A model generated the notes under the pieces. That model worked only from the letters and a program-made list of their open reading frames with translations. It did no database searches and had not been told where the DNA came from. A stretch of 64,000 nt of DNA from Candidatus Merdisoma merdipullorum (GTDB lineage Bacteria > Bacillota > Clostridia > Lachnospirales > Lachnospiraceae): the NCBI GenBank assembly GCA_018715645.1, contig DVLE01000084.1, positions 1 to 64,000 on the forward strand, given 5' to 3'. Positions 18,264-27,815 of this stretch are shown here, piece after piece (the stretch's first letter is position 1; the number at the start of each line of letters is the position of its first letter). Position numbers and translations under genes: made by a program.

Positions 18264-20542
18264 GACTCCGCCTCCCCTTTTGTCCCCACGGTATTTTTAT
18301 GAGCAAGGCGCTTCCGGGACAGGAGCCAGAGAACCAGAAGCAGGGCCGTCAGAAGGGAGACGGCGTCTCCGACGCGGTAAAATCCGGGAAGCTCAAAGCG
18401 GACGGTGACAGTTCCCTCTGAAGCCTCCGGAAGCATGACGCGCAGGCGAAGCAGTTCGCCGGCATCGGTATCCAGTTCCTGTCCATTCTCGTCATAGGCA
18501 TGGAAGCAGGGATAATTATTGAAAGGAAGATCCACATAGCTGTCTAAGCCGCCTTCTGCCTTGGAATAGGTGAAGGCGGCGTTCGTGCCTTCGCGGAAGG
18601 TATCGGTGACGGTGACGCCTTCTGAGGGAAGGAATACAGCCTCCCTTTCCAGCAGGGCTTCGTCCAGGAAGGAGATGTCGTCCGGATTCATCACATAGAG
18701 GGAATCTGTGTCCATGACATGATCCAACTGGTTGTCCCAGGATACGAAGATCTCCGCCTCATCTGCATAATTGCTGAAATACATACCGGAGGAATACACG
18801 GAAAGTCCGGCGCAGAGCAGGAATAAAAGCTTCTGATGCTCAGAGGATTGGATGAGGCCGCAGATTCCCACGGCCGCCGTCACGCAGAGAAAGGCAGTGG
18901 CAAACGGAAGGAAGCGGAACGGGAATTGAATATTTCCGGCCAGCCGGTCTATGACACTGTTGGACTGAAGAAGTTCCCAGGGAAAGTAGACCGACGAGGC
19001 GTAGAGGGAAAAACCGCCCAGCGCAAGGCACCATTTTCCGAGCTTCAGCGGAAGATCCTGAGATTTCCGTGAGAAGCAGACAAAGAGAAAGATCAAAGAG
19101 CCAAGCAGGAGAACGAGGCCTACGGAGAAGGGCATCTCCCCGCTGACGCTTCCGATATGGAAGGCGTCTCCGGAAGGATTGTTCACTCCGGTGTCAAAAA
19201 GCTGAAGGGCATAGAGAGCCTGGCTGTTCAGATCCCGCACTTCACCCAGGGCGGAGACCGGATAGCGCATCATGTCAAGCAGGGGCAGGATGAACCACAG
19301 ATTCAGAAGCACCGTGGCACCGGCTGCCAGAAAGAGACGTAAAAGGCGCTTCGGCTCTCTGAGATGACGGATATGGCACAGGGCAAAAACGACGGAAAAG
19401 GCGATGGCCAGCTCTGTCGTGATCAGGTGAGACTGGAGCAGAGCAGTAAAGGCCAGTGCAGCGGTGAGCCATTTCCGGGACTCGCCGAGAAAGAGCTGGT
19501 ACATACCGAGCATCAGAAGCGGCAGGAAAATAGAGGCCATCATTTCGCCGATAGCCGCTCTTGTGTAGAGATTGATCAGCCGGTACTGGGCCAAGGTGTA
19601 GAGAAAGGCGGCTGTCAGACCGATTTTGCGGGAATGGCACAGGCGGGAGAAGGAGTAATATCCGATCCCGGCTGCGGCAAAATTGCAGGCGACAAGCAGC
19701 AGCTTATAACAGCCAATCGGAGACATCCCCAGAAGGCTGAACAGGGCAAAAGGATAGAGAAGGAGCTCCGGGTAAAAGACAGACTCCATGTAGGTAAAGC
19801 CCTGGTACATCTGGCTGTGGATACGGACCGGAAACTGTCCCTCCAGCAGACCTTCCGCCACGTTAAAGAGCCGGGAATAGTGGAAATAGATGTCATGTCC
19901 GTCCAGCAGTCCGGGAACGGAGAGAGGAGCGGACGACCACAGGGCCGCAAAGGCAAGCAGGATCAAGGTCTCAGGGCGCAGTTTTCTTCTGGAACGGACG
20001 AAGAAAAGGAGAGCCGAGAGAAGGAGAAGCAGAGCCGCGCAGATATAAGGATCCCGGTACAGACCGCTCTCCGACAGCAGGTAAATGCTGTGAAATTCCA
20101 TGGGCTGCGCTGCGTGTACCCGGAACTGCACGTAGCGGCCGGATTCCTCTATCTGGCAGGTCAGAGTGACCGTCGTATCCCCGGATGCGGGAATCTGCGC
20201 GGAAGCCAGCACCTGTCCGGCAGTGTTGTCAGAATTTACATAGGTCGGATCAAAGAGTTCTACACTGCTCCCCTCCTCCTCTGACACAACAGAGAGAGTA
20301 ATCTGATAGGTACCCTGCTTCAGATAACAGAGATCCGAGGTCAGCGTCACGCCGCTTCCCTCCTCGGAGACTGTGAGTATGCCGTCCTCCCTGCGCTCGA
20401 CGCCTGCGGCATCTTCCGGGAAGCTCATGCTGTCCATAAGGAAGATGCGCTCCATGTAATCCTGAAAGGGAGAAGCCAGGATGAGAAATAATAAAAGAAT
20501 GGTCAGAAGAAGCTGGCCTTTGCATTGCTTTATCAGATTCAT
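18245..20542 (-). CDS. Large polytopic membrane protein, GT-C/PTPS-related type (paralogue A)
   Basis: A 765-residue membrane protein. Layout: one N-terminal membrane segment (residues ~10-27), a ~130-residue outward beta-rich region, about ten to twelve membrane segments containing GHDIYFHYSRLFNVAEGL and INLYTRAAIGEM, an outward C-terminal beta domain and a final membrane helix. The acidic DGHD pair after an early helix resembles GT-C glycosyltransferases and the membrane domain named 6-pyruvoyl-tetrahydropterin-synthase-related; the name is historical and no pterin role is implied. Clear paralogue of the gene at 21450-23720 throughout its length. It follows the LysR gene by 15 bases, so it is probably co-transcribed. 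Confidence 0.72.
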   Translation of the reverse strand: MNLIKQCKGQLLLTILLLFLILASPFQDYMERIFLMDSMSFPEDAAGVERREDGILTVSEEGSGVTLTSDLCYLKQGTYQITLSVVSEEEGSSVELFDPTYVNSDNTAGQVLASAQIPASGDTTVTLTCQIEESGRYVQFRVHAAQPMEFHSIYLLSESGLYRDPYICAALLLLLSALLFFVRSRRKLRPETLILLAFAALWSSAPLSVPGLLDGHDIYFHYSRLFNVAEGLLEGQFPVRIHSQMYQGFTYMESVFYPELLLYPFALFSLLGMSPIGCYKLLLVACNFAAAGIGYYSFSRLCHSRKIGLTAAFLYTLAQYRLINLYTRAAIGEMMASIFLPLLMLGMYQLFLGESRKWLTAALAFTALLQSHLITTELAIAFSVVFALCHIRHLREPKRLLRLFLAAGATVLLNLWFILPLLDMMRYPVSALGEVRDLNSQALYALQLFDTGVNNPSGDAFHIGSVSGEMPFSVGLVLLLGSLIFLFVCFSRKSQDLPLKLGKWCLALGGFSLYASSVYFPWELLQSNSVIDRLAGNIQFPFRFLPFATAFLCVTAAVGICGLIQSSEHQKLLFLLCAGLSVYSSGMYFSNYADEAEIFVSWDNQLDHVMDTDSLYVMNPDDISFLDEALLEREAVFLPSEGVTVTDTFREGTNAAFTYSKAEGGLDSYVDLPFNNYPCFHAYDENGQELDTDAGELLRLRVMLPEASEGTVTVRFELPGFYRVGDAVSLLTALLLVLWLLSRKRLAHKNTVGTKGEAESHSLTR

Positions 20543-20557
20543 ATGTCTGCTCCTGTC

Positions 20558-21433
20558 TTAAAAATACTGAATAAACTGCCGTGCGGCGGGGCTTAGGGGA
20601 AGCTGCTCGCTGTGTACGATCATAAGCTGACGGGGCGGCAGCTCCTCGGCCAGCGTCAGCGGAAAGAGATCGGAGGAGTTCGCGGGCAGGCAGTAATCGG
20701 GGACGAAGGCGATTCCCAGACCGATAGAAGCCAGATCCAGCAGGAGATCGTTGCTGCTCAGCTCAATCTCCGGCACCAAATCAAGCTGATGCTGTAAAAA
20801 GAGGTTGTGCAGGTATTCGCTGGTGGTACTCTGGCGTGTCAGCATGAGAATCGGATAATTCAAAAGATCGCGGAAGGTCAGCTTTTGATGTTCCAGGTTG
20901 AAATAGCTTCGGCTGGCGATAAAGACATCCTGGAAACTGCGTACCTTTTTCATGTGCCCGGAATTTCCCAGGCGGGAGTTCGGGTAGTTTGTGAAAATCA
21001 GGTCCACCTGACCGTTCTCCAGCAGATCTACGCAGCCGATAGAAGTCTGGTTCGTGACCTTGATATGGATGCCTGGATATTCCTTGTGGAAGCGGCTCAG
21101 GTACGGAACCAGAAAATAGCGGCAGATGGTGTCGCTGGCGCCGATGCGGAGCTGGCCGCCGCCCAGGGAATCTGCTTCCATGAGCTGGTTCTCTCCCCGC
21201 ATGATGAGATTGACCGCAGGTTCGATGTGGCGCATCAGGATTTCCCCCTCAGGGGTGAGCTGCACTTTCTTTGTGCTGCGGATAAAAAGCTCCTGCCCCA
21301 GCTTTTTTTCAAGCACCTTAATCGACTGACTGACTGCAGACTGGGAGATAAAAAGCTGCTTGGAAGCTTCGGAAAAGCTTAGGGAAAGGGCTACGTGATA
21401 AAAAACCTTGTAAAGTTCATAATTGATGTCCAT
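20558..21433 (-). CDS. LysR-family transcriptional regulator
   Basis: A 291-residue regulator with the N-terminal winged helix-turn-helix (FSEASKQLFISQSAVSQSIKVLEKKLGQELF) and a C-terminal substrate-binding fold (GASDTICRYFLVPYL). The ligand is unknown. LysR genes are usually divergent from targets, but this one lies between two paralogous membrane-protein genes in the same direction, with 16- and 15-base gaps. AGGAGGAG precedes its ATG. It probably regulates this operon, including itself. Confidence 0.92.
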   Translation of the reverse strand: MDINYELYKVFYHVALSLSFSEASKQLFISQSAVSQSIKVLEKKLGQELFIRSTKKVQLTPEGEILMRHIEPAVNLIMRGENQLMEADSLGGGQLRIGASDTICRYFLVPYLSRFHKEYPGIHIKVTNQTSIGCVDLLENGQVDLIFTNYPNSRLGNSGHMKKVRSFQDVFIASRSYFNLEHQKLTFRDLLNYPILMLTRQSTTSEYLHNLFLQHQLDLVPEIELSSNDLLLDLASIGLGIAFVPDYCLPANSSDLFPLTLAEELPPRQLMIVHSEQLPLSPAARQFIQYF

Positions 21434-21449
21434 ACCGGACTCCTCCTTT

Positions 21450-23720
21450 TCAGTCAGTCTTTGCAGTCAGGCGCTTCTGCCGCAGGGACAGAATGACGAG
21501 TGCGATCAGAGCGCAGAGAGTCAGAAGGGAGACCGCGTCGCCTACATGCCAGAGTGCAGGTATCTCAAAGCTTACCGTTACGGTTCCGGAATCAGCTTCT
21601 TCCGGCAGCAGGACGCGCAGGCGGAGCATCTCGCCTGTTTTCGTTGCGAGCTCTTTTCCGTTCTCATCGAACGCGTGGTAGAAAGGATAATAATTTAGCG
21701 GGACGTCCACCCAGGACTCCCCTTCTGCATCTGATTTTTCCCAGGAAAAGGCGGCTTTTGTGCCGTCCCGGCTGACACTGCTTAAGGCGACGCCATCAGA
21801 AGCGGTAAAGATGATGCTCTGCGCGCGGATCCGCCGTTCGCTGACATAATCCCCGCTGTCGTTGATGAGATAGAGGGCATCGCTGTCCTCTGCGTGATCC
21901 ATTTGCTCATTCCAGGAGACATAAACCTCTGCTTCGTTGGAAAAATTACTGAAATAACTTCCGGCAGACCAGGTCAGAAAGAAGAGGCAGCCAAAAAAGA
22001 GAAGCTGCCTTATCGGCCTTTCTCTGGAAAACCCATGCAGGGCGATGGCTGAAACGATACAGAGAAACAGCGTCGCAAACGGAAGAAAACGGGAAGCAAA
22101 CTGAATCGTTCCAGCGACCTGGTTGATAATCCCGATTTTCTGCAGAGCTTCCCAGGGGAAATAGATGGTGGAGGCGTAGACGGACAGAGCGCCGAGGGTA
22201 AGGCACCAGAAACCAAGTCTTTTCTGTCGGACAGGAAGTTTCGTTTTTTTTCGGAAACAGAGCATGACAAAGAGCAGGCTTCCGGCCAGCAGAAGAAGTC
22301 CGATGGAATAGGGCATCTCTCCGGCGATGCTTCCGCGGCCCTCTGCTACGCCGGCCGGATTGTTCAGCGCGGTGTCAAAGAGCTGGATTGCATAGAGAGA
22401 ATAGCCGGCCAGATTGCGGGAATCGCCAAGGAAAGCTACAGGAAGGCGCAGCATATAAAGCAGCGGGATCATATACCAGAGATTCAGAAGAACTGTAACG
22501 GATCCGGCGACGATAAGGTGCAGCAGGCGTCTTCCCTCTTTCAGGCGGCGAATACTGAAAAGCCCAAAAAGTACGGAAAAGCCTAAGGCCAGAATCGTAG
22601 AAATCATATGGGAGTGAAACAGGCCGGTAAAGGCAAGGCAGGCCGCGAACCAGCGCTTGGAATCACCGTAGAAAAGCTGGTACATACCAAGCAGCAAAAG
22701 TGGCAGAAAAACAGACGCCAGCACTTCACCTATCGCTGCGCGGGTATAGAGATTAATCAGACGGTAGGTGGAGAGTGTATAGAACACTGCAGTGACAAGG
22801 CCAATATTTCGGGAACGGCAGAGCCGGGAAAACGCATAGTAAGAAACGCCCGCCGTAGCCAGGTTGACGGACAGAAGCAGCAGCCGGTAGCAGCCAATGG
22901 GTGACAGACCAAGCCGTATGAGAAAAGCAAAGGGATACAGCAGCGTCTCTGGATAAAAGACAGGACTCATGTAGCCAAACCCCTGAAACATACCGGTGTG
23001 AATGCGTACAGGCAAGGAACCGGAGTACAGATCCTCTGAGAGAGCAAAGAGTCTGCCGTAATGAAAATACATGTCGTGGCCTTTTGGGAGCCACGGAAAG
23101 CACAGCGGCATCGAGGACCAGACAGCGGCAAAGGACAGGAGCAGCAGAACCTCCGGACGGATTCTGCGCCTGCTTCGGTACAGGAGGAGCAGTCCGGAGC
23201 ACAGCAGAAGAAGACAGGCGTAAATCAGAGGATCCTGGTAAAGACCGGTTTCAGAGAGCAGATAGATTCCCTGAAATTCCAGCGCTGAGCTGCTTTGAAC
23301 CAGGAAGCGGACGCAGGACACGTAATCTTCGATGGTAAAAGACAGCGTGATCAGATTTTCTTCGGGAGAGACCAGACTTTCTGCAAGCACATGCCCTGCA
23401 GTGTTATCCTCCTGAAGGGAAAGAGCGTCGACGACTTCCACGGAATTATCCTCCGCGGCTGTTACGATCGAAAAAGTCACCTGATAGGAACCTTTTTTCA
23501 GGTAATACGGGTCGCTTTCCAGAGTCAGCTTTCCGGCTCCTTCCGGAATGTACAGATCTTCTCCCGTCTCGCCTGCGATTCCCGCGGACGCTTCGGGGTA
23601 ATTCATATCTGCCGCTGTAAGACGGCGTTCTGTATAATCCTGGAACGGCATAATGAGAATCGCAATGAACAGCAGCAGTGTGCCCAGAAGCTGTCCCTTG
23701 CAGGTGCGAATCAGATTCAT
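21450..23720 (-). CDS. Large polytopic membrane protein, GT-C/PTPS-related type (paralogue B)
   Basis: A 756-residue protein with the same architecture as paralogue A: MNLIRTCKGQLLGTL start, membrane segment, outward beta region, a multi-helix core with GHDMYFHYGRLFALSEDLYSG and INLYTRAAIGEV, an outward C-terminal domain and a last helix. Long blocks such as YRLINLYTRAAIGE are shared with paralogue A, showing duplication. The core suggests a lipid-linked sugar transferase or a cell-surface polymer factor, but no catalytic residue can be assigned. It is first in a leftward three-gene unit; GGAG lies eight bases before the ATG. Confidence 0.72.
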   Translation of the reverse strand: MNLIRTCKGQLLGTLLLFIAILIMPFQDYTERRLTAADMNYPEASAGIAGETGEDLYIPEGAGKLTLESDPYYLKKGSYQVTFSIVTAAEDNSVEVVDALSLQEDNTAGHVLAESLVSPEENLITLSFTIEDYVSCVRFLVQSSSALEFQGIYLLSETGLYQDPLIYACLLLLCSGLLLLYRSRRRIRPEVLLLLSFAAVWSSMPLCFPWLPKGHDMYFHYGRLFALSEDLYSGSLPVRIHTGMFQGFGYMSPVFYPETLLYPFAFLIRLGLSPIGCYRLLLLSVNLATAGVSYYAFSRLCRSRNIGLVTAVFYTLSTYRLINLYTRAAIGEVLASVFLPLLLLGMYQLFYGDSKRWFAACLAFTGLFHSHMISTILALGFSVLFGLFSIRRLKEGRRLLHLIVAGSVTVLLNLWYMIPLLYMLRLPVAFLGDSRNLAGYSLYAIQLFDTALNNPAGVAEGRGSIAGEMPYSIGLLLLAGSLLFVMLCFRKKTKLPVRQKRLGFWCLTLGALSVYASTIYFPWEALQKIGIINQVAGTIQFASRFLPFATLFLCIVSAIALHGFSRERPIRQLLFFGCLFFLTWSAGSYFSNFSNEAEVYVSWNEQMDHAEDSDALYLINDSGDYVSERRIRAQSIIFTASDGVALSSVSRDGTKAAFSWEKSDAEGESWVDVPLNYYPFYHAFDENGKELATKTGEMLRLRVLLPEEADSGTVTVSFEIPALWHVGDAVSLLTLCALIALVILSLRQKRLTAKTD

Positions 23721-23762
23721 AACAGCGACTCCTCCATGTTGATAATTTGCAGCTTTTTGGCT

Positions 23763-23771
23763 ATTATAGCA
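23763..23771 (-). promoter_or_regulatory. Extended -10 element for the leftward operon
   Basis: On the minus strand the sequence reads TGCTATAAT, a TGn-extended -10, about 40 bases before the paralogue B start. The -35 is poor (TTTTAT). The 248-base divergent gap up to purL is strongly AT-rich; on the plus strand TATAAT at 23898-23903 is a candidate for purL. No purine riboswitch core was recognised. Confidence 0.5.
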
Positions 23772-23968
23772 TATCTGGACAAGAGATAAAAGCTATTAGA
23801 TATGATTATAAGTAATTTTAAATCTATTAATTATACTTATAGAAGTTTTTATGCTATGATAGAGGCAAGAAGTGTTTCATCAAATGTTATATTATGGTAT
23901 AATAAAATTCATCAATTAAGTGTAAAAACGTAAAGTAATCGGAAGCCAGAGAATGCAGGAGGTCTTAT

Positions 23969-26900
23969 ATGGGAGAGGTACGAAGAATCTATGTGGAAAA
24001 GAAGGAAGCCTTTGCGGTAAAGGCACGGGAGCTTCAGGAGGAAATCCGGAGTTATCTGGGCATCGAGGGCGTGACGGGCGTGCGCGTGCTGATGCGCTAC
24101 GACGTGGAGAATATTTCGGACGAGGTGTATGAACGCGCCTGCCGTACCGTATTTTCCGAGCCTCCGGTGGATCTGCTCTATGAGGAGAACTTTGAGACGG
24201 CGCCGGGAGCGCGTGTATTCAGCGTGGAGTATCTGCCGGGACAGTTCGACCAGAGAGCGGACTCGGCGGTGCAGTGCGTCCGTTTTCTGAGAGAGGACGA
24301 GGAACCGGTGATCCGTACGGCGACTACCTATGTGATCGAGGGAAATATTTCTGATGAAGAGCTTGCTTCGATCAAAAGCTTCTGCATCAATCCTGTGGAT
24401 TCCCGGCAGTCTGACGAGGAAAAGCCGGAGACGCTGGTGACGGTATTCGACGAGCCTGCGGATGTAAAAATCTTTGACGGCTTTTGTGAAATGGACGAGG
24501 CCGCTTTAAAGGAGCTGTACGCTTCCCTGAATCTGGCCATGACCTTCCGTGATTTTCTGCACATTCAGAACTATTTCCGGGGAGAGGAGAAGCGGGATCC
24601 GTCCATGACCGAGATCCGGGTGCTGGACACCTACTGGTCGGATCACTGCCGCCATACTACCTTCTCCACGGAGCTTACGGATGTGAGCTTTGGGGAGGGA
24701 TACTACCGGAAGCCCATTGAGGAGACTTATCAGCAGTATCTTGCCGATCGGGCTGAGATCTTCAAAGGACGCAAGGATAAGTTTGTCTGCCTGATGGACC
24801 TGGCGCTCATGGCTATGCGCAAGCTGAAGGCGGAGGGAAAGCTTGAGGACCAGGAGGAATCCGAGGAAATCAACGCCTGCTCTATCGTGGTGCCCGTGGA
24901 AGTGGACGGGCAGACCGAGGAATGGCTGGTGAATTTTAAAAACGAAACGCACAATCATCCGACGGAGATCGAGCCCTTCGGAGGGGCTGCGACCTGCCTG
25001 GGCGGCGCGATCCGCGATCCGCTGTCGGGAAGAACTTATGTATATCAGGCCATGCGTGTGACCGGAGCTGCCGATCCTACAGTGTCCGTGAAGGAAACCA
25101 TGAAGGGCAAGCTGCCCCAGAAGAAGCTGGTGCGTGGAGCGGCTTTAGGGTACAGCTCCTACGGAAACCAGATTGGTCTGGCCACGGGTTACGTAAAGGA
25201 GATCTATCATCCCGATTACGTGGCGAAGCGTATGGAGATCGGAGCTGTCATGGGAGCGGCTCCCCGCCGCGATGTGATTCGGGAATCTTCCGATCCGGGA
25301 GATCTGATTATTTTGCTTGGCGGCCGGACAGGGCGCGACGGCTGCGGCGGCGCGACCGGTTCCTCCAAGGTACACACGGAGGCTTCCATCGAGACCTGCG
25401 GTGCGGAGGTGCAGAAGGGAAACGCGCCTACAGAGCGAAAGATTCAGAGATTGTTCCGCCGTCCGGAGGTTACCCGTCTCATTAAGAAGTGCAACGATTT
25501 TGGCGCCGGCGGCGTATCGGTGGCTATCGGCGAGCTGGCTGCGGGACTGCGGGTAAACCTGGATCTGGTTCCGAAGAAGTACGCGGGCCTGGACGGAACG
25601 GAGATCGCGATCTCCGAGTCTCAGGAGCGTATGGCGGTCGTCGTGGACAAGAAGGATGAAGCGGCTTTCCTGGCTTACGCGGCGGAGGAAAACCTGGAGG
25701 CGACGACGGTGGCCGTGGTAACGGAGAGTCCGAGGCTTGTGCTTCTCTGGAGGGGAAAGGAGATCGTCAATATCTCCAGAGCCTTCCTGGATACGAACGG
25801 AGCGCACCAGGAGACGACCGTGGCCGTGGATCTGCCCGATGAGAATCAGAAATATTTTGTGAGAAATGATGTGGATGACGTCCGCGGAAAGTGGATGGAT
25901 ACGCTGAAAGATCTGAATGTCTGCTCCCAGAAGGGACTTGTGGAGATGTTTGACAGCTCCATCGGAGCAGGCAGCGTGCTGATGCCCTATGGCGGCAAAT
26001 ATCAGCTTACCGAGACCCAGGCTATGGTGGCGAAGCTTCCGGTGCTGAAGGGAAAGACCGACACGGTAACGATGATGAGTTATGGCTTTGATCCGTATCT
26101 GTCAAGCTGGAGCCCCTATCACGGAGCCGTCTACGCGGTGATCGAGTCTGTAGCCAGAATCGTGGCTTCCGGCGGAGACTACCGGAAGATCCGGTTCACC
26201 TTCCAGGAATATTTCCGGCGCATGACAGAAGATCCGCACCGTTGGAGTCAGCCTTTCGCGGCGCTTCTCGGAGCCTACAGCGCGCAGCTTGGCTTCGGCC
26301 TGCCCTCCATCGGAGGAAAGGACAGTATGTCGGGAACCTTCAACGACATTGATGTTCCGCCGACGCTGGTTTCCTTTGCCGTGGACATCGGAAGCTATCG
26401 GAATATTATCACGCCGGAGCTTAAGAAGGCAGGAAATAAGCTGGTGCTGCTTCGCATCGACCGGGATGCTTATGATCTGCCGGATTACGGACAGATTAAA
26501 GATCTGTATGGAAAATTCTTTGAGGATGTAAAGGCGGGACGTATCATTTCCGCTTACGCTCTGGACGGCTCCGGTCTGGCGGCGGCTGTCAGCAAGATGT
26601 CCTTTGGAAATAAGCTTGGCGTTAAGATTGAGCATAATGTGGATCCGAGAGATCTGTTTACCGCAGGCTTCGGAAATATTGTGGCCGAGGTTCCCGACGG
26701 ACGGGTGGGTGAGCTGGCCATTACCTACACGCTGATCGGTGAAGTGACGGAAAGCGGCATTTCCTACGGCAATATGCGGATGGATACAGAAGAAGCCCTT
26801 TCTGCCTGGGAGGAGCCGTTGGAGAAGGTATTCCCGACGGTGGCCGTTCCGGGTGCGGAAAGCCTGGAAAGCCCGCTGTACCATGCGGATAAGGTCTATG

Positions 26901-27718
26901 TATGCCGCCATAAGACGGCCAGACCGACCGTGTTTATTCCGGTATTTCCGGGTACGAACTGCGAATATGACAGCGCGAAAGCTTTTGAGCGCGCGGGCGC
27001 TGATGTGGTGACAAAGGTATTCCGGAACCTGACGGCTTCCGACATCCGGGAGTCCGTGGAGGTCTTTGAAAAGGCCATCAGCCAGGCTCAGATCATCATG
27101 TTCCCCGGCGGCTTTTCTGCAGGCGACGAACCGGATGGTTCCGCAAAATTCTTTGCGACAGCCTTCCAGAACGCCCGGATCAAGGAAGCGGTTATGAAGC
27201 TTCTGAACGAGTGCGACGGTCTGGCTCTTGGAATCTGCAACGGTTTCCAGGCTTTGATTAAGCTTGGTCTGGTACCCTACGGCGAGATCGTGGGACAGAC
27301 GGAAGATTCCCCGACTCTGACCTTCAACACCATCAACCGCCATGTGTCAAAGATGGTTTATACAAAGGTAATGACGGACAAGTCTCCGTGGCTTGCTCTG
27401 GCTGAAACAGGCAAGACCTACGTCAATCCGGCTTCTCACGGAGAAGGCCGCTTTGTGGCAAGCAAAGAATGGATTGACAGGCTTTTTGCGAACGGACAGG
27501 TAGCTACCCAGTATGTGACGCCGGAGGGTGAGGCCAGCATGGACGAGTACTGGAATGTGAACGGCTCCTATGCGGCCATTGAGGGAATCACAAGCCCGGA
27601 CGGCAGAGTACTCGGAAAGATGGCGCACAGTGAGCGCCGGGACGAGGCAGTGGCGATCAATATCTACGGAGAGCAGGATATGAAGATCTTTGAGTCCGGC
27701 GTAGCCTATTTCAAATAA
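23969..27718 (+). CDS. purL: Phosphoribosylformylglycinamidine synthase, single-chain
   Basis: ATP- and glutamine-dependent conversion of FGAR to FGAM in purine synthesis. At 1249 residues it is the large fused form: an N-terminal PurS-like region, the synthetase core (NHPTEIEPFGGAATCLGG near 330, GATGSSKVHT near 458, GIGGKDSMSG region near 785), and a C-terminal glutaminase with the nucleophile in GICNGFQALIKLG and the His-Gly at SHGEGRF. GGAGG precedes the ATG. Bacillus uses separate PurS/Q/L; the fused form is common in Clostridia and proteobacteria. It stands alone, with no other pur gene adjacent. Confidence 0.96.
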   Translation: MGEVRRIYVEKKEAFAVKARELQEEIRSYLGIEGVTGVRVLMRYDVENISDEVYERACRTVFSEPPVDLLYEENFETAPGARVFSVEYLPGQFDQRADSAVQCVRFLREDEEPVIRTATTYVIEGNISDEELASIKSFCINPVDSRQSDEEKPETLVTVFDEPADVKIFDGFCEMDEAALKELYASLNLAMTFRDFLHIQNYFRGEEKRDPSMTEIRVLDTYWSDHCRHTTFSTELTDVSFGEGYYRKPIEETYQQYLADRAEIFKGRKDKFVCLMDLALMAMRKLKAEGKLEDQEESEEINACSIVVPVEVDGQTEEWLVNFKNETHNHPTEIEPFGGAATCLGGAIRDPLSGRTYVYQAMRVTGAADPTVSVKETMKGKLPQKKLVRGAALGYSSYGNQIGLATGYVKEIYHPDYVAKRMEIGAVMGAAPRRDVIRESSDPGDLIILLGGRTGRDGCGGATGSSKVHTEASIETCGAEVQKGNAPTERKIQRLFRRPEVTRLIKKCNDFGAGGVSVAIGELAAGLRVNLDLVPKKYAGLDGTEIAISESQERMAVVVDKKDEAAFLAYAAEENLEATTVAVVTESPRLVLLWRGKEIVNISRAFLDTNGAHQETTVAVDLPDENQKYFVRNDVDDVRGKWMDTLKDLNVCSQKGLVEMFDSSIGAGSVLMPYGGKYQLTETQAMVAKLPVLKGKTDTVTMMSYGFDPYLSSWSPYHGAVYAVIESVARIVASGGDYRKIRFTFQEYFRRMTEDPHRWSQPFAALLGAYSAQLGFGLPSIGGKDSMSGTFNDIDVPPTLVSFAVDIGSYRNIITPELKKAGNKLVLLRIDRDAYDLPDYGQIKDLYGKFFEDVKAGRIISAYALDGSGLAAAVSKMSFGNKLGVKIEHNVDPRDLFTAGFGNIVAEVPDGRVGELAITYTLIGEVTESGISYGNMRMDTEEALSAWEEPLEKVFPTVAVPGAESLESPLYHADKVYVCRHKTARPTVFIPVFPGTNCEYDSAKAFERAGADVVTKVFRNLTASDIRESVEVFEKAISQAQIIMFPGGFSAGDEPDGSAKFFATAFQNARIKEAVMKLLNECDGLALGICNGFQALIKLGLVPYGEIVGQTEDSPTLTFNTINRHVSKMVYTKVMTDKSPWLALAETGKTYVNPASHGEGRFVASKEWIDRLFANGQVATQYVTPEGEASMDEYWNVNGSYAAIEGITSPDGRVLGKMAHSERRDEAVAINIYGEQDMKIFESGVAYFK

Positions 27719-27761
27719 AAATCAAAAGAATATCTGTAAAACATACATGGTGCAGGAGGAT

Positions 27762-27793
27762 TCCGCATTCGGTCTGAAAAGACTGGATGCGGA
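27762..27793 (+). other. Strong GAAA-tetraloop hairpin in the purL-27816 gap
   Basis: Arms 27762-27775 and 27780-27793 form 14 consecutive pairs, two of them G-U, closed by a GAAA tetraloop. It has no T run and ends 11 bases before the GGAGG of the next gene, so it could be an RNA processing or stability element or a weak terminator of purL. Confidence 0.6.
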
Positions 27794-27815
27794 TACTCTT
27801 GTCGGAGGACAAAAG

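Noticed and set aside
19364-20284. 306-residue plus-strand ORF opposite paralogue A
   Set aside because: Low-complexity antisense of a clear membrane-protein gene; no start signal.
23721-23968. Purine riboswitch before purL
   Set aside because: The aptamer core with conserved loops was not found; the stretch is simply AT-rich with promoter-like boxes.
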